A stretch of 64,000 nucleotides of DNA from assembly GCA_025529335.1 (NCBI GenBank), contig JAMYHX010000035.1:1-64000 (forward strand), written 5' to 3'. The stretch's first letter is position 1; the number at the start of each line of letters is the position of its first letter. The notes beneath the pieces are model-generated. The model was not told the DNA's origin and searched no databases. It saw only the letters and a list, made by a program, of their open reading frames with translations. The DNA comes from Rhizopus sp. PT2906 (lineage: Eukaryota; Mucoromycota; Mucoromycetes; Mucorales; Rhizopodaceae). Of the stretch, positions 21,520 to 32,951 are shown piece after piece. The position numbers and the translations under genes are program-made.

Positions 21520-22700
21520 ATGTCAACTTGTGAGCATTGCAATACAATCATTCAATCTTTAAAGCAAGAATTGGCTATAAAGGATGAACAATTAGAGAGA
21601 TTATCGATGGATATTCAAGCACTCAATCAGAAATATGTAGCAGAAATTGAACGTGTAGGCAACATACAACATGAAAAGGATCTTGTAGAACATGAATTAG
21701 AAGAATTAAGTCAACGATTGTTTGAAGAAGCCAATGAGATGGTTGCAGCAGAGAAAAGAGCACGACATCAATTAGAAAATGAGCTGCGACAAACACAGGA
21801 GCATCTGGTCGCAGAAAAGACGCAACTCCATGAATTAAGGTTACGTTTATTGTCGGCCGATCAGGCAACGGAGGAGATGCATGATGAAGAAAGGAAAAAG
21901 AGACAGAATAAAGCCAAGTCAATGCCTGTTATAGTCAAAAAGAGCCCGTTTGATGATATTCAATTGGAATTATTTCGCGAATTTGTCGATAGCAAACAAT
22001 TGACAATAAAGAAACTGAATCAGACCAGTTTCATGAAGTACTGCTTGAATGAAGACATTGAGCCTTGCTTACGGTTTGGACCACAGTCAAAGCTTTCAAC
22101 CAAGAAGATGATTGATTCGTTGTCAAGACAACCGTGCTTTATTGAACATATCAACACAACTGATGCCATGCCTCCAAATCCTAGTTTGTGGAATAGATTA
22201 AGTAATAAACCAAATTTATGTTGTTCAGCATGCGGAAGATCATCATCGTCGATTTGTACTACAAGCGAACAGGGACAACAACCCCAGCTAAACTATAGAT
22301 TTAGATTGAATGAACAAGACAATTGGCTGTTGATTGATCAGTATTGCAGAGATAGATTAGTAGCCGTGTGTGATTTCTTTGTCTTTGTTCGAAATATACA
22401 ATTGGGTCTTTATTCTGACAGATCCATACACGACTTGTACGCTGAAAATATTCGACTAAGGTTACAGATGTTCTATTCAAGGTAATACAAACATAACTAG
22501 CGTTGATATGGCACTGACATCATTATGATGACAATAGAATGGGTGCTCTACCTGTGCTGCTGAATTCAGTAGATGACGATGTTATTGATCAAGAAGACCC
22601 TTATTTATCTGACAATAGTAGTTTGGCTGGACCAAGTACTCCTAAATTACCCCCTTCTTCTCTTGCAAATCAATGCAATTTAGATGCATTAATTAAATAG
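21520..22700 (+). CDS. SEC2: Sec2-type GEF for a Sec4/Rab8 GTPase
   Basis: Exons 21520-22481 and 22538-22700 give 374 residues. Sec2 proteins activate Sec4/Rab8 on post-Golgi vesicles for polarised exocytosis, which fits hyphal tip growth. The N-terminus is a long coiled coil with the Sec2 signature ELEELSQRLFEEANEMVA (about 66-84), the surface that opens the GTPase. A linker and a compact C-terminal region follow (about 150-325), with KSPFDDIQLELFREFVDS, a CSAC motif near 245 and an FFVFVRNIQLGLY segment resembling the C-terminal domain of Rab3IP/GRAB-type GEFs. The tail is acidic and Ser/Pro-rich. The ATG at 21520 follows a very T-rich leader. It ends 28 bp from the convergent CENP-H gene. 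Confidence 0.9.
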
Positions 22701-22728
22701 TTAAAAAAGCATGATCTTATTTTTTTAT

Positions 22729-23517
22729 TTAAGGAAATAATGTACTCGTAGGTGGTTCACTGCCTATTCTAAGCACTGTTTCTCTCCATCTGTCGTCTCC
22801 TTCCCAATCGATATCACTTTCCAAAATGAGCCCCTAATATAGGCATATATGAGTTGTTCATTTTTTCAGAATACATCTGGACTTACCAGCAAAACACCTC
22901 TCACTGTTAACAGTTGATTTATAGCCTCAGTTATACTACCGTGAACCATTATTATATGGAACAACATAATTCCTTTTATATGCTTACCCCTGAGATAGTT
23001 GCTCATGGCTATCTTGAACTTGTGAAATTTCATGTTCTTTTAGTTCCTGAATTTCTTTACTTATTTCCTTATTTTTAATATGCTGTTGTATCAGTTTTCG
23101 CTGTATCTGTATTAATTCATTTTTTTTTGCAGAAAATTCCTGCAGGAGCTTCATAAACTCCACGACTCGTGCATCGCGTTGGTTTATCTTTTCTTCGGTT
23201 GACTTTTTTAAGGCGTTGCTATGGTGATTGCTTATTTTAGGGTATAAAGCCTTAGCCGAGAAATAGTGTGCGTCCATGTTGATTAAAAATCGCTCTTTGA
23301 TTTCATTCATTTGTACCAAGGAATCAAGATGAGATCGTAATGTTGAAATGTGATTATTGTATTGATCAACTTGATCTGACAATTCTTCTGTTGCAATCTC
23401 TGCTAGATCAATTTCACCTTCTGCTTCTTGTTCATACTCTTCTATTTGTCGTTGTAACCAAAGTATTTCCCTATGTGAATCAAGAATCTGCTTCTCTTTC
23501 TCTGTAAGACTGCTCAT
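22729..23517 (-). CDS. Kinetochore protein CENP-H (Mcm16/Fta3 family)
   Basis: Exons 23517-22988, 22935-22887 and 22833-22729 give 227 residues. CENP-H is part of the constitutive centromere-associated network. The protein is nearly all coiled coil (about 1-185) and ends with the family motif QGITEAINQLLTVRGVLLGL followed by ILESDIDWEGDDRWRETVLR, matching the CENP-H C-terminal pattern of a hydrophobic helix, an ILxSGxDW-like motif and an acidic WxExLxLRE-like helix. The small middle exon (49 nt) is fixed by phase. It has not been named by orthologue because CENP-H is very divergent between fungi. The 3' end faces SEC2 with a 28-bp gap. Confidence 0.8.
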
Positions 23518-23561
23518 AACGTGAAAAGAAAAGAAAAAAAGAAAAAAAGGCCTATTCTTTA

Positions 23562-23777
23562 ATGAGGTCCTATTGGACAGAAAAATTATGCATGACTAAT
23601 AACACTCTTAACCCAAGAAATGCTTTATTTTCTTCTTTCCTTACGAAACACTTATTCTGGAAAATCTGTCTTTATATACATCTCTTGGCCTTGCAGCTTA
23701 TTGGCCTCATTCTCTTCTCTGTGGGACCTCACAAGGAAATTGATGTGATCCAATTAGAATACACTCCTTATCATTGA
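23562..23777 (+). CDS. Possible small single-pass membrane protein (hypothetical)
   Basis: An ATG-started frame of 71 codons lies head-to-head with CENP-H, with 44 bp between start codons. It has one hydrophobic segment (about 31-54, CLYIHLLALQLIGLILFSVG) and an otherwise ordinary composition, more protein-like than the AT-rich frames around it. I recognise no family. It could equally be chance sequence in the CENP-H promoter. Confidence 0.25.
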   Translation: MRSYWTEKLCMTNNTLNPRNALFSSFLTKHLFWKICLYIHLLALQLIGLILFSVGPHKEIDVIQLEYTPYH

Positions 23778-24509
23778 ATTACGTCTTTACACTTTCCAAT
23801 CATAATCTATGCCATTAGTATTGTCTTGGCTAGCTTCGTTGCCTTTTTTTTTTTTTAAACAGCCGATCTCTCTCTATGTCTTACCTTTTCTTTTTTAACT
23901 TTCTATTGTGACAGGTACAGGGCCTGTTAGCTATGAAAACTGGTCCTTTTCTTAGGCTTATTTTCTAATTGATTAAAATTATTGGTTAAAGTTTAATGCC
24001 TCATTTCAAACCAAGATTTTACTTAGACATTTTGCTAAAAACTCTAGACGTTTCATTTTTTGAGGCAAAATCCCTATTAAATAGCCATACTTTAACTTTT
24101 TAATTGAATTTTTTATTGAATCTTTAGATAACTCTTGTCTTCTTCAAATTGGTTAGGACAGGAGTATTTAAAAAAAAAAGCATCATGTGCTCACAATGGT
24201 CGCATATATCTAAATATTTAATAGTAAGCCTTGGATCGAGCCAACAAAAAAGGGAATCATCACGCAAAGTTTTGAATGACCTAAAAAAAAGTCTCCTGGT
24301 TGATTTGCATCTTTTCTCTTTTCCTTTGATCTTTTATTAAATTTACCTTTAGGAAACTATTTCTACAAATATAACGGTAAATCCTCAGTGTCAATCCTCA
24401 CTGCCAAGAAAAAAGATGACCTGTTTCTAATTATAAAACAGATTGAGTAACACAGAATGGATAAAAAGATTCTTTATTCGCCTTTTTTCATTTTTTTTTA
24501 TATTTTCTT
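23778..24509. other. Intergenic region before the NPF/proline-rich gene
   Basis: AT-rich, with T runs near 23847-23857 and A runs near 24171-24179. T-rich tracts just before 24510 look like the leader of the next gene. I see no gene. Confidence 0.5.
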
Positions 24510-26655
24510 ATGAGGAATTTATTTGATATCGGTAAAGAACGCAAATCATTGAAACTTGTTAAAAAGTTACAAGAAGAAGCCGAAATCGAATGGGAAAAGG
24601 AATTGGCTCGTAGAAGGGAACAGGAACTGAATGATGAAGCTATAGCTAAAGCATTACAAGATGAATTGGAAAGGGAAGAGACTGCAAATCGTGATGCAAG
24701 TAACCCATTTACATCATCAATAAGCCCTCCTCCGCTACCAACTAAGCCGCGAGAGTACAATCCACATCTATTAGGTATGTAAATCTATTGATATAATACT
24801 TAAAGGCTGACCCTGTTTTTCTCTCTAGATTCTTCTGATCATACTACCTCTTCTCAAAGTATATCAGGGAAATCCAGATCCTCTATTTCAATCACTCCCC
24901 TTTATGGCATATCAAATAAACACTCATCGCTTCCGAATAAATCATACTTGCACTATAAGCCAGGTTTAACAATGCAGGTAACCTCTCCTGTCGTCTCCAG
25001 TAATGTATTTAATACACCTGCGCAAAAGCCATCCACACTACCAACATCAAGCACTTTATCATCTATAACTACAAATAACTCAAAATCTCAGCCACGTCCA
25101 ACGTCATCTTCACCTTCCAATAATGTCCAGCCTGCACAAAACATTCCAAGCAATAATAAAACAAATACTCCAATGTTTCATACACCAATGCAAGCATCCA
25201 GCAGTCTTCCTACTGCTCATTCACCGCCACCGCCATTATCTTCACAAAAGAAGAAACAGCAACCTACAACTAGCATAAATCAATTTCATGCACCGCCTAC
25301 AAACAACAACAGCACTAACCAACATTATATGCCACAGCCTCACCCTACTCAAACCCATCCGTCAGCTATCGACAATACAGCACAGATCCAACGTCCACCA
25401 GTGACACCAATCAGTTACCCAAAAAAAGAACCTTATCACATCAAAACAAATAATCCCACCACGCAGAGCGTACCTCTGGCTTTATCCATGCCTGAGCCAT
25501 ATACACAATCAATTCGCACACAAAGCGAACCCATTGTCCTACCTCTGTCACAGCCACAGTACGTGAAATCAGTCGAACCAGCTCAAACGCATGTTCAAAA
25601 TATGACTACACCATATCAACCAAAGCAAGCCTCAGTACATCCTGTGATGACATTGAATGCAAGTAATCCATACTACAAGACATCTGATTCATTCTTGTCA
25701 TTAAAGCCAAATCAAGAGGAAAAGTTTGAACAAGCACCCAAAAAGACAATTATTGATGTTCATGGCGACGATGAAAGCAGCGCTAGTAGTAAATACGATT
25801 TTTCTGACATGGTATATGTGAAAAACAGTAAAAAGATGATGGACGAAAGCTTAGATAATCCATTTGATGATACGAATGCAGTGAAAGAGATACAGATAGT
25901 CGATCCTACGCTTCACATATACCCATTAGCAACCGAAGAGAAGGTTGAACAAAAAAATGAAGCTGTAGTAGCCACGGGCAAGGAAAAGGCCGAGCAAACA
26001 TGGACTAGAGGATATGTTGAGAAGGAAAGCACAGAGAGACCATATGCTGAAAAGGAAAGCGCAGATAGGCCATATGCTGAAAAGGAATCAAAGGAAATTG
26101 AACCTGTTCGCCCTTTAGTGCAGCCAGATGATGATGACGATGATGAACCGCCAAAACAAGTGTTTCCTACCAGCATACTGAGAGCAGGAGCGCCAGTACC
26201 TTCGAATGAATATGGATACTATTCTGTGGATAAGGATTTACCTACAGTGCCACAATCAAGTATAGTACAAGAACAAGAAAAAAAAAGACAAAAAAAATCT
26301 AATGTTTGTTTTTTACATAGCAAACAAAGAAGATCGACATATCACTGTTGCAAGCGTCAATCCTGGACAAAGGGTCTGGATTCGTATCCACCCGACCGAT
26401 ACAGGCAAAGCACTAGCAGAGCGTATTCATATCGTAGCTACATATCAGACACGAAAAGTAACCAAGATTACTACCAAAAATGGGCGCAACATACCACTAG
26501 ACAACACACCTCTTTTTGCTGATTGGAATGAAATCTTGAACTTTGAAGAAGGTGAGCCATGGACAGTTGAATGGACCTATATGGATCATCCTTACTTGGA
26601 AAAATTAGCTGGTGGTAAAGAATGGGTCAAACATTTGAAATCAAAAGTCTTGTAA
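24510..26655 (+). CDS. Unassigned NPF- and proline-rich protein with a UBL-like C-terminal domain
   Basis: Exons 24510-24774, 24829-26259 and 26321-26655 give 676 residues. I do not recognise the family. Seen: a highly charged coiled coil at 8-60 containing a UIM-like stretch (NDEAIAKALQDELERE); two NPF tripeptides (about 65 in ASNPFTSS, and in LDNPFDDTN); many PxxP runs (SPPPLPTKP, SPPPPLSSQKK) and a Pro/Gln/Thr/Ser-rich disordered middle; three imperfect repeats of about ten residues (AEKESxxRPY, 26017-26096); an acidic DDDDDDE stretch; then a compact C-terminal domain (about 570-676, VNPGQRVWIRIHP to WVKHLKSKVL) whose pattern suggests a ubiquitin-like or RA-type fold. NPF motifs bind EH domains and PxxP binds SH3, so an endocytic/actin adaptor is a reasonable inference. 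The last splice (26260-26320) is forced by frame. Confidence 0.75.
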
Positions 26656-26845
26656 ATAAAGTATATGTATGTATAAAAAGCATTTCTTTTTACTATTATC
26701 AGTGGATGCAAAGAAAATAACATATAAATATTACACGAATGAAAGGACAGGGAGAAAGAAGCAAAGAAGACAAAAAAAAGAAGGGGGGAAATGGTATATG
26801 TATATATGTATATGCGGTAAGGAAGCAGAAAAGAGAAAGAAAAGA

Positions 26846-29698
26846 TTACCAACCATTTTCTGCATTCTTTTCTTTGAGATATTCAATGATTTTATCACCT
26901 GTCAACTCTTCACGTACTTGTACCATGTAGACGACACTGGTCTTGTCATTAACAAACAAGAAGGTAATTCGCTTTGGTCCAAGCCTCTCTACATTTCGGC
27001 TTTGTACCATAGCACTCACCAATTTGGTCACCTTGCCGCCCTTATGCGACTCTATTGCCATGTGCATTTTCTTGGTTGTATAATGCTGTGACACCTTCAT
27101 ATGTACACTTCCAAAGCTACTCCATTTGGCACTACTGCTTTGTATGTATAATTTACATTTACACTGTAATGCTAATTTTAGGGATTTTTCCAAGTCCTCC
27201 TCCTGCTGAGTTGCCTCGTTGAGCAAAGGTGGTGAGCCGCGGACGGTATCCGTCATAGGTAGCTGAGCGGATTCTAGATGCACCTGCTGCAGAACTTGAT
27301 CGAGCTGACTGGCGCTATCCTTGGTTGCACAATGGAACAGGTAATTATCCTCAACTCCCCCAAACTGAACGGTTAAATTGATGTCTGTGTCACTAATACG
27401 TTGAATTGACGTATCGGGCAGGATCCATGCGTTCAAATACATTTGTCGGGTATTCATCATATGGATGGTGATACATGTGCGATTGGAATAGGTCTGTCGT
27501 ACCTCCAGTACACAATGGTCGTCTTCTACTGCATACCAAGATTCGTCTTTCCAGTGAAACACTTGGCATTGATCATCCCTATATATCACTTGCTTTATTG
27601 TATTGCAAAGCTGCATATCGGGCTATAAATATATTTAATTATACACGTGTGGGCTTATGTTTCATAGAACTTACGCTTGCAGGAGGAGTTGATTTTTGTT
27701 GATCCTCTAAATCCTCTGCTGAAGAAAGTGAGGTAGGTGTCTGAAGACGACTGATCGGAGTCGAGGACCCTGGACTGGATGAACGACTGAGCGGAGGTGT
27801 GGCTAGACTGGACTGACTGGATGAAAATGAAGAGTTGGATGATTGATGATGCAAGAGGTATGAGCCACGCGGTTGTTGTGCAGGATCCAGCAGGGATGAA
27901 TTACGCTGTGGAGCTGGTATTGTCTGTCGATCGAGAGACACAGTACTTTGATTGAGTGTAGTTGGAGCTTGTCTAGGTAAAGGTGTAGTACTCTGGGATT
28001 TTCTAAGGCGGGGCGAACCAACAACAGATAGGACAGAGCGCATAAAGGAAGGTTTCTTTTGCGACGCTGCTGTGGTTTCTGCTGTTGTTATAGTTTCAGG
28101 AGGTGTCGCAGGGAGTTGCTTTAATGAATGACTGCGAACAGGAAGTGGTTTATTCAGGGTAGGATCGGGTACTTGAGAATGCTGAGGAAGAGGAGGGGGA
28201 GAAGGAGTAATGGTTTTTTGCATTGTGTCTGATGGCGTGGCTGTGTACGATGAGGATATATAAAAACAGAAAAAAGGGAAAAAAGAAAACGTTATTGTCT
28301 TTGTCCTATTTATATATTCAAAAGGTTACCTGAATACGTACATTCTTCTCTTTTAGTGTCACTGGTTGAGTCTTCTTCGTCGGAGCTTTCGAGAGGCGAA
28401 ATTTCTCCTTCGGGATCATTGTAAAAGCTGAAAATATCAGTGGTCCTTATCGGCTTTGGACGGCTTCGCGAAATGACTGTCTGCTCGAGAGGTGACCAAG
28501 CGGAGGGCTGAGTTGAAACAAGCCAGAGGTCACGATCTTCTTTGGAATTTGTCTTCAAAGTCAAAGCCTTCCGGTCTTGGATTAAAAATTGAAGCCAGTA
28601 TTCGTCATTGCAGTCGGACTGAGTGGATCGTACGCGAACATGGTCAATTAAAATGGATGGACATAGTAAATGATTATTATCTGTAGAGATGACAAGATGA
28701 GTCTTGGTGAGTAAGACTTGAACGTGCTCTTCAAGCTCGATGCAGTAGAAGGTATGTTTAAATAGTATTTTTGAAATAGGCTCAAGTTGATAATTAAGGA
28801 TGGGCTTTTCAGTAAAGAGATCAACTACATTTGAGGTATCTATTGGATCTAAGCGGATAATGGAATTCATGAGAGTATCAAACAATTGATTTGCTTGCAA
28901 TAAAGTTGATGGATTGAGTGTATTGGCGATTTCCTGTGGATTGAAAGAGGGGAATAGAGTGGAATGAGCGTTGTGAGGGTAAAGGAAAGTAAGATCAGGA
29001 AGAAAGGAAAGAAGTGAGTAAAAGAAGAAGGAAAGAAAGGGAGGAAAAAAGAAGACTTACATTAAAATAGGATTTGTAAATGATAAGTTGCTTCAAAGGA
29101 GCATCAAATAGTGTATCGAGTGATATTTCATTTTGTTGATGCTGGTTTAAATCCTAAATCGATGATTGGATAAATGATTCAAAGACGCATCATTATTTAT
29201 AAATTACTCTGAGTTTTTGTTTGATCGACGGCGTACAGAGAATATCTTGACATTGGCTCAAATTACAAATGAAATGATCAGAATACCTGGAATAACTAGA
29301 CTTGATTTCTTCGATCTAAAAATAAAAAAGAGGTTTAAGGAGACAGGAGAATGATTGTTTTTTGTGGATATTTACTAAATATAAAACTAGCCCATCATCT
29401 ATTTCATTGAGTGTTTCAAGCTTCTACAACAAAGAAAACATGTTAATAAAACGAACAAGAGGAGAGCTGCATATACTATTTACATTATAAATCTTGGTGT
29501 GCACTTTCTGGATATCTTGGAAAACATCCAACAGTTTTATCAAGTTTGAATTATCTTGTTCTTTCAGCCACTGAGGTGATAGTTCCTGATAAAAATGATT
29601 AAATAGGTACACATTGACATGCAGTTACTATTTACAGAATTGATTATGTTTAATCTCTCAAGATATGTCTTTTCTATTTCAAGTAATTCTGTAGCCAT
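26846..29698 (-). CDS. Rho guanine nucleotide exchange factor with DH-PH and a C-terminal Ran-BP1-like domain
   Basis: Eight exons: 29698-29636, 29585-29484, 29423-29376, 29315-29208, 29153-29061, 28933-28330, 28240-27675, 27622-26846; 786 residues. It should switch on a Rho/Cdc42-type GTPase. The DH region occupies about 1-170 (MATELLEIEKTYLERLNIIN at the start, LFDAPLKQLIIYKSYFNEI in the late helices). A PH-like domain follows (about 175-300, with a final DRDLWLVSTQ helix). Then come a long Ser/Pro-rich disordered region (about 330-530, PPPLP and SSSPGSS motifs) and a second PH/EVH1-type fold (about 530-640, VFHWKDESWYAVEDD, TRQMYLNAWILPD) resembling Ran-binding domains. A further helical/beta C-terminal part ends at residue 786. 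The DH domain starts right at the ATG, so an extra upstream exon cannot be excluded. The target GTPase is unknown. Confidence 0.8.
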
Positions 29699-32600
29699 CT
29701 TTCTTAATAAAGGAATGTTATTCTATGCATAAAACAAGCTCTAAAGGAAAGGAGTGTTTATGTTGTAAAAAAAAAAAGTGAATAAAAGAAAAGAAAGAAA
29801 ATTTTTCTGGCTTTGCTAGTTATCGCTTACGTTTCGGAGCCGAGACCATCTAAAACCCAATCTTTCGATTTTTTCTGTTTTGCTTAAAAGTTATGTACGA
29901 CACACTATATTTCATTTTAAATAAAACCTTTTTATGCTACGTTGCCCTTTTTTCCTTGGATACTCCTTTCCCAATTCTCTTCTTCATCCCCCCTTTTTTA
30001 ACATATTTTTTGTCTGCTATCTCCTAGTTACGATCATTTTTACAGTAACGCAGTTCTTGGCTTAGGTGGAATTTAAAAATTACTGCAATTGATTCTGTAT
30101 TTGTCATGGCAGCCTGTTTTTCTACTTTTACTCATGTTACACACATCGAACATAGTATCGGGATGGTACCAGAATGGACATGACATAATCAAAGTACACG
30201 TGGTAAACGTTTACCATGCTAAATAATTAAATCTTAAAGACAGATCCCTGGCAATAAATGGTATTCTAGGCCAATCACAACGATGCACCGCTTTTAGTAA
30301 AAGTTGGCTCATTGGCTGCTATTATTGAACAATGAATACTTTTTCTTATTAACGTGTATTTCTGCCAGATATGGACGATTTTTTAATAAATTTCATCTCG
30401 TTTCCTTGGCAACTAGAATTGATTTCCGCTACATTAAAAAGTTTCTCTTTTTTTATCGCATTTCCGAAATTGTATCGCAGTCAATTTCAATGGAAGCTAA
30501 CCTTTTTCTATTGCAGATAAGAGTACAAAGCAGGATATTTGAAGCATGAAAACCTTTGATTTTCTTTATATAGAAATACCTTTTATTTGACACTTTTTGA
30601 GCAATGTAGAATTTTAAAAGTATGACTGTGTGAACCCTACTGTCTGATTTACAAATTTAAATATCATATCTCTTGTGCGATATAGTCTCTGTTGCTAAAT
30701 AAAGCACTGTTCGACAAAAGGTTCCCGGGCTTACACTGTATTTGTTTAAAATACTTCTGCTGTACATGCAACATTCTAATCCTGTACCTCCTCAAAACTT
30801 GGTCAGCTACAAAAGAGAATTGTGATATATACATAAAAAAAAAGGTTATTTAAGCTTTCAAAAATGCTGAGCAGTAATGGACGTGCTTCATCTCCGATGA
30901 CACCTTGTTTATACAATTCAAGAATACCGTTGAAAGCTTCTCTTTTGCTGCGAAATGTTTTCTTGATTTACTCTATGATGCCTTCTTTGCACAAAGATTG
31001 ATAATTGTATCTACAAGCATACTCTTTTCATTGCTGAATTGATTTTACTCCACTCCAAAATGAGCGTATTATATATGAGTAAAACATACTTAGGCATGAT
31101 GCTATTTTACTTAAAGTGCGTAAACATCAAATGGCTTTTAGTAACAAACAAGCAACGACTTGATTCAAGAAGATTGCACATTTCTCGGGTGCCTTACACA
31201 ATAGCTGCAAAAGTCAGTGACATTGTACGCCATCTTACTTTTTTTGTCATTTGATGACCAAGGACAACTTGAAATGTTTCACCAATCGTTTTCATAAGCC
31301 TTATATTTTGTGGCTATGGTCAGGCCAGCTCAAACTCTCACCCACACCACAGAAAAGGTTGTACTTTTACCAGTTTTTTACAGTCTAATAATTAAAGTCC
31401 TGGGACCTTTGGTATTTGTATATGAAAGCTTTTCATTCTTTAGTATTTATCGTAGTCTTTTGCTGGCTGGATGCTTTATTGTAGAGCCTTTCACACTTAG
31501 AAGAATATAGCTTACCAAGGTCTCGTTCATTCTTATTAACTGAGTACACACTTTTTTGGTTAACTCACAGAGCATCTTCTCTTCTGAAAAAGTAAACGTA
31601 ACCCACATGGGAATATACCTTAATATCCTTATGGGATCAAACCTGGTTCCATACCTTTTCAATTGTGTATACCACCATTGTACAATCGCTCTACTGCTGT
31701 TGAATAAAGATGGATGCGTGAAATATACGACGGGGACGGTGGTTGTGGCCATAGATACTGTAAGCGATAAAGAAGACCCTCACGAATTAGTGAGCTTACA
31801 TATAATACTTTTAAGAGGATCCAAATTCGTCCGTCAATGAGGATGATCAAGTAGATGACGAGAAGGATGTTTCGTACGAGAACTGTTCAAGCGCATTTCC
31901 CAATACATACAGAGATCATGGTATAGCTTCTAGAAGAGATATTTTGTTACAGAGCAATGTTTTTACTGAACATAAAAATAGAATATATAATTCAATAGAG
32001 ACTGTCTTAACATGCTTTCAATAAGTGTGATACCATTCTTTCTCTATTGTAACAGTTTAAACGATCTTACAGCAATTTGATATATATATATATACGCTTT
32101 AATTCAGGATCTTCACTCTCCAAGACCAAGTAAGTTTTTCTTTTGAATTGCAAACGAAGTAGTTAAAGCAACTGTTGGCGTCATGGCGTTTATCGTTCAG
32201 CACAATTGAAATGTCATCAACGCAGTAAAATTGACAGGCTTTTAGTCCAAATGTGTTGTTTACTAGTATAGCAACAGACGCTGCTTTGAATACTATGTGT
32301 GTTGTTTGGCTGAAAGGTGAAAGGTGAAAGTTGAAAGTGTTTATTAATAAATCAAGAGGAATGTTACGCGCGCTCCGTTTTTACTAGAAGCACCCCTTTT
32401 TGTGTGTGTCGTTTTTGCTAGAGACACACAATTATTGTATATAACTTTAGTTTGCTTAATGAAGTCCCTCATAGTAAAATTTATTGTTTAATTGGCTTAC
32501 ATAATGAGCGTATAATAGCTTTGAAAGCTCATCTAATGATGTTTAAATTAGAATATATCATTTTCAGAAATTATTCACAATAACAATTACACTTTTGTTG

Positions 32601-32764
32601 GTTATCAGTCCTTTCTTTATTATTAAAAAGGCAATGAATTTTGTCTTTTTGAGTAGTAAAACAAATGTGGTTAACACTTTATAACAAAATGAAAAAGTTG
32701 TTAGATACTTTGTTTAAATAGTCTGATCTTGACTTCTTTGGACCAAAGAATAAGACCAGCTATT

Positions 32765-32859
32765 CCCCAGCTAGCCCTAAGGTATATTATATTCTTGTAA
32801 GCAACTAATATGTAGCATTATAGAGAATAAAATCGAACCAGTACCGGTGCTAGCTGGGG
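32765..32859. repeat. 11-bp inverted repeat enclosing 73 bp
   Basis: CCCCAGCTAGC at 32765-32775 is matched exactly by its reverse complement at 32849-32859, and GGTA lies just inside each arm after a few mismatched bases. The interior is AT-rich. This could be a small hairpin element or MITE-like relic; no flanking target-site duplication is obvious. Confidence 0.6.
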
Positions 32860-32862
32860 GTA

Positions 32863-32880
32863 GTTTGGTTCTTACCAAAC
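32863..32880. repeat. Short stem-loop (GTTTGG / CCAAAC)
   Basis: A perfect 6-bp inverted repeat with a 6-nt loop, immediately after the 11-bp inverted repeat. Confidence 0.5.
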
Positions 32881-32931
32881 CTTGGTCCCATCCGCTCTTT
32901 TTCTTGCTCTTCTCTTTTCCTTTCTTTCTCC

Positions 32932-32951
32932 GGGCTGGTTATCGCCAGCCC
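32932..32951. repeat. Short stem-loop (GGGCTGG / CCAGCCC)
   Basis: A perfect 7-bp GC-rich inverted repeat with a 6-nt loop, in an AT-rich setting, third of the cluster. It follows a T/C-rich run. Confidence 0.55.

Noticed and set aside
31447..31752. 101-codon minus-strand frame in the gene-poor island
   Set aside because: The most protein-like frame there, but I could not extend it by splicing in either direction or match it to a family. Left inside the island entry rather than called as a gene.
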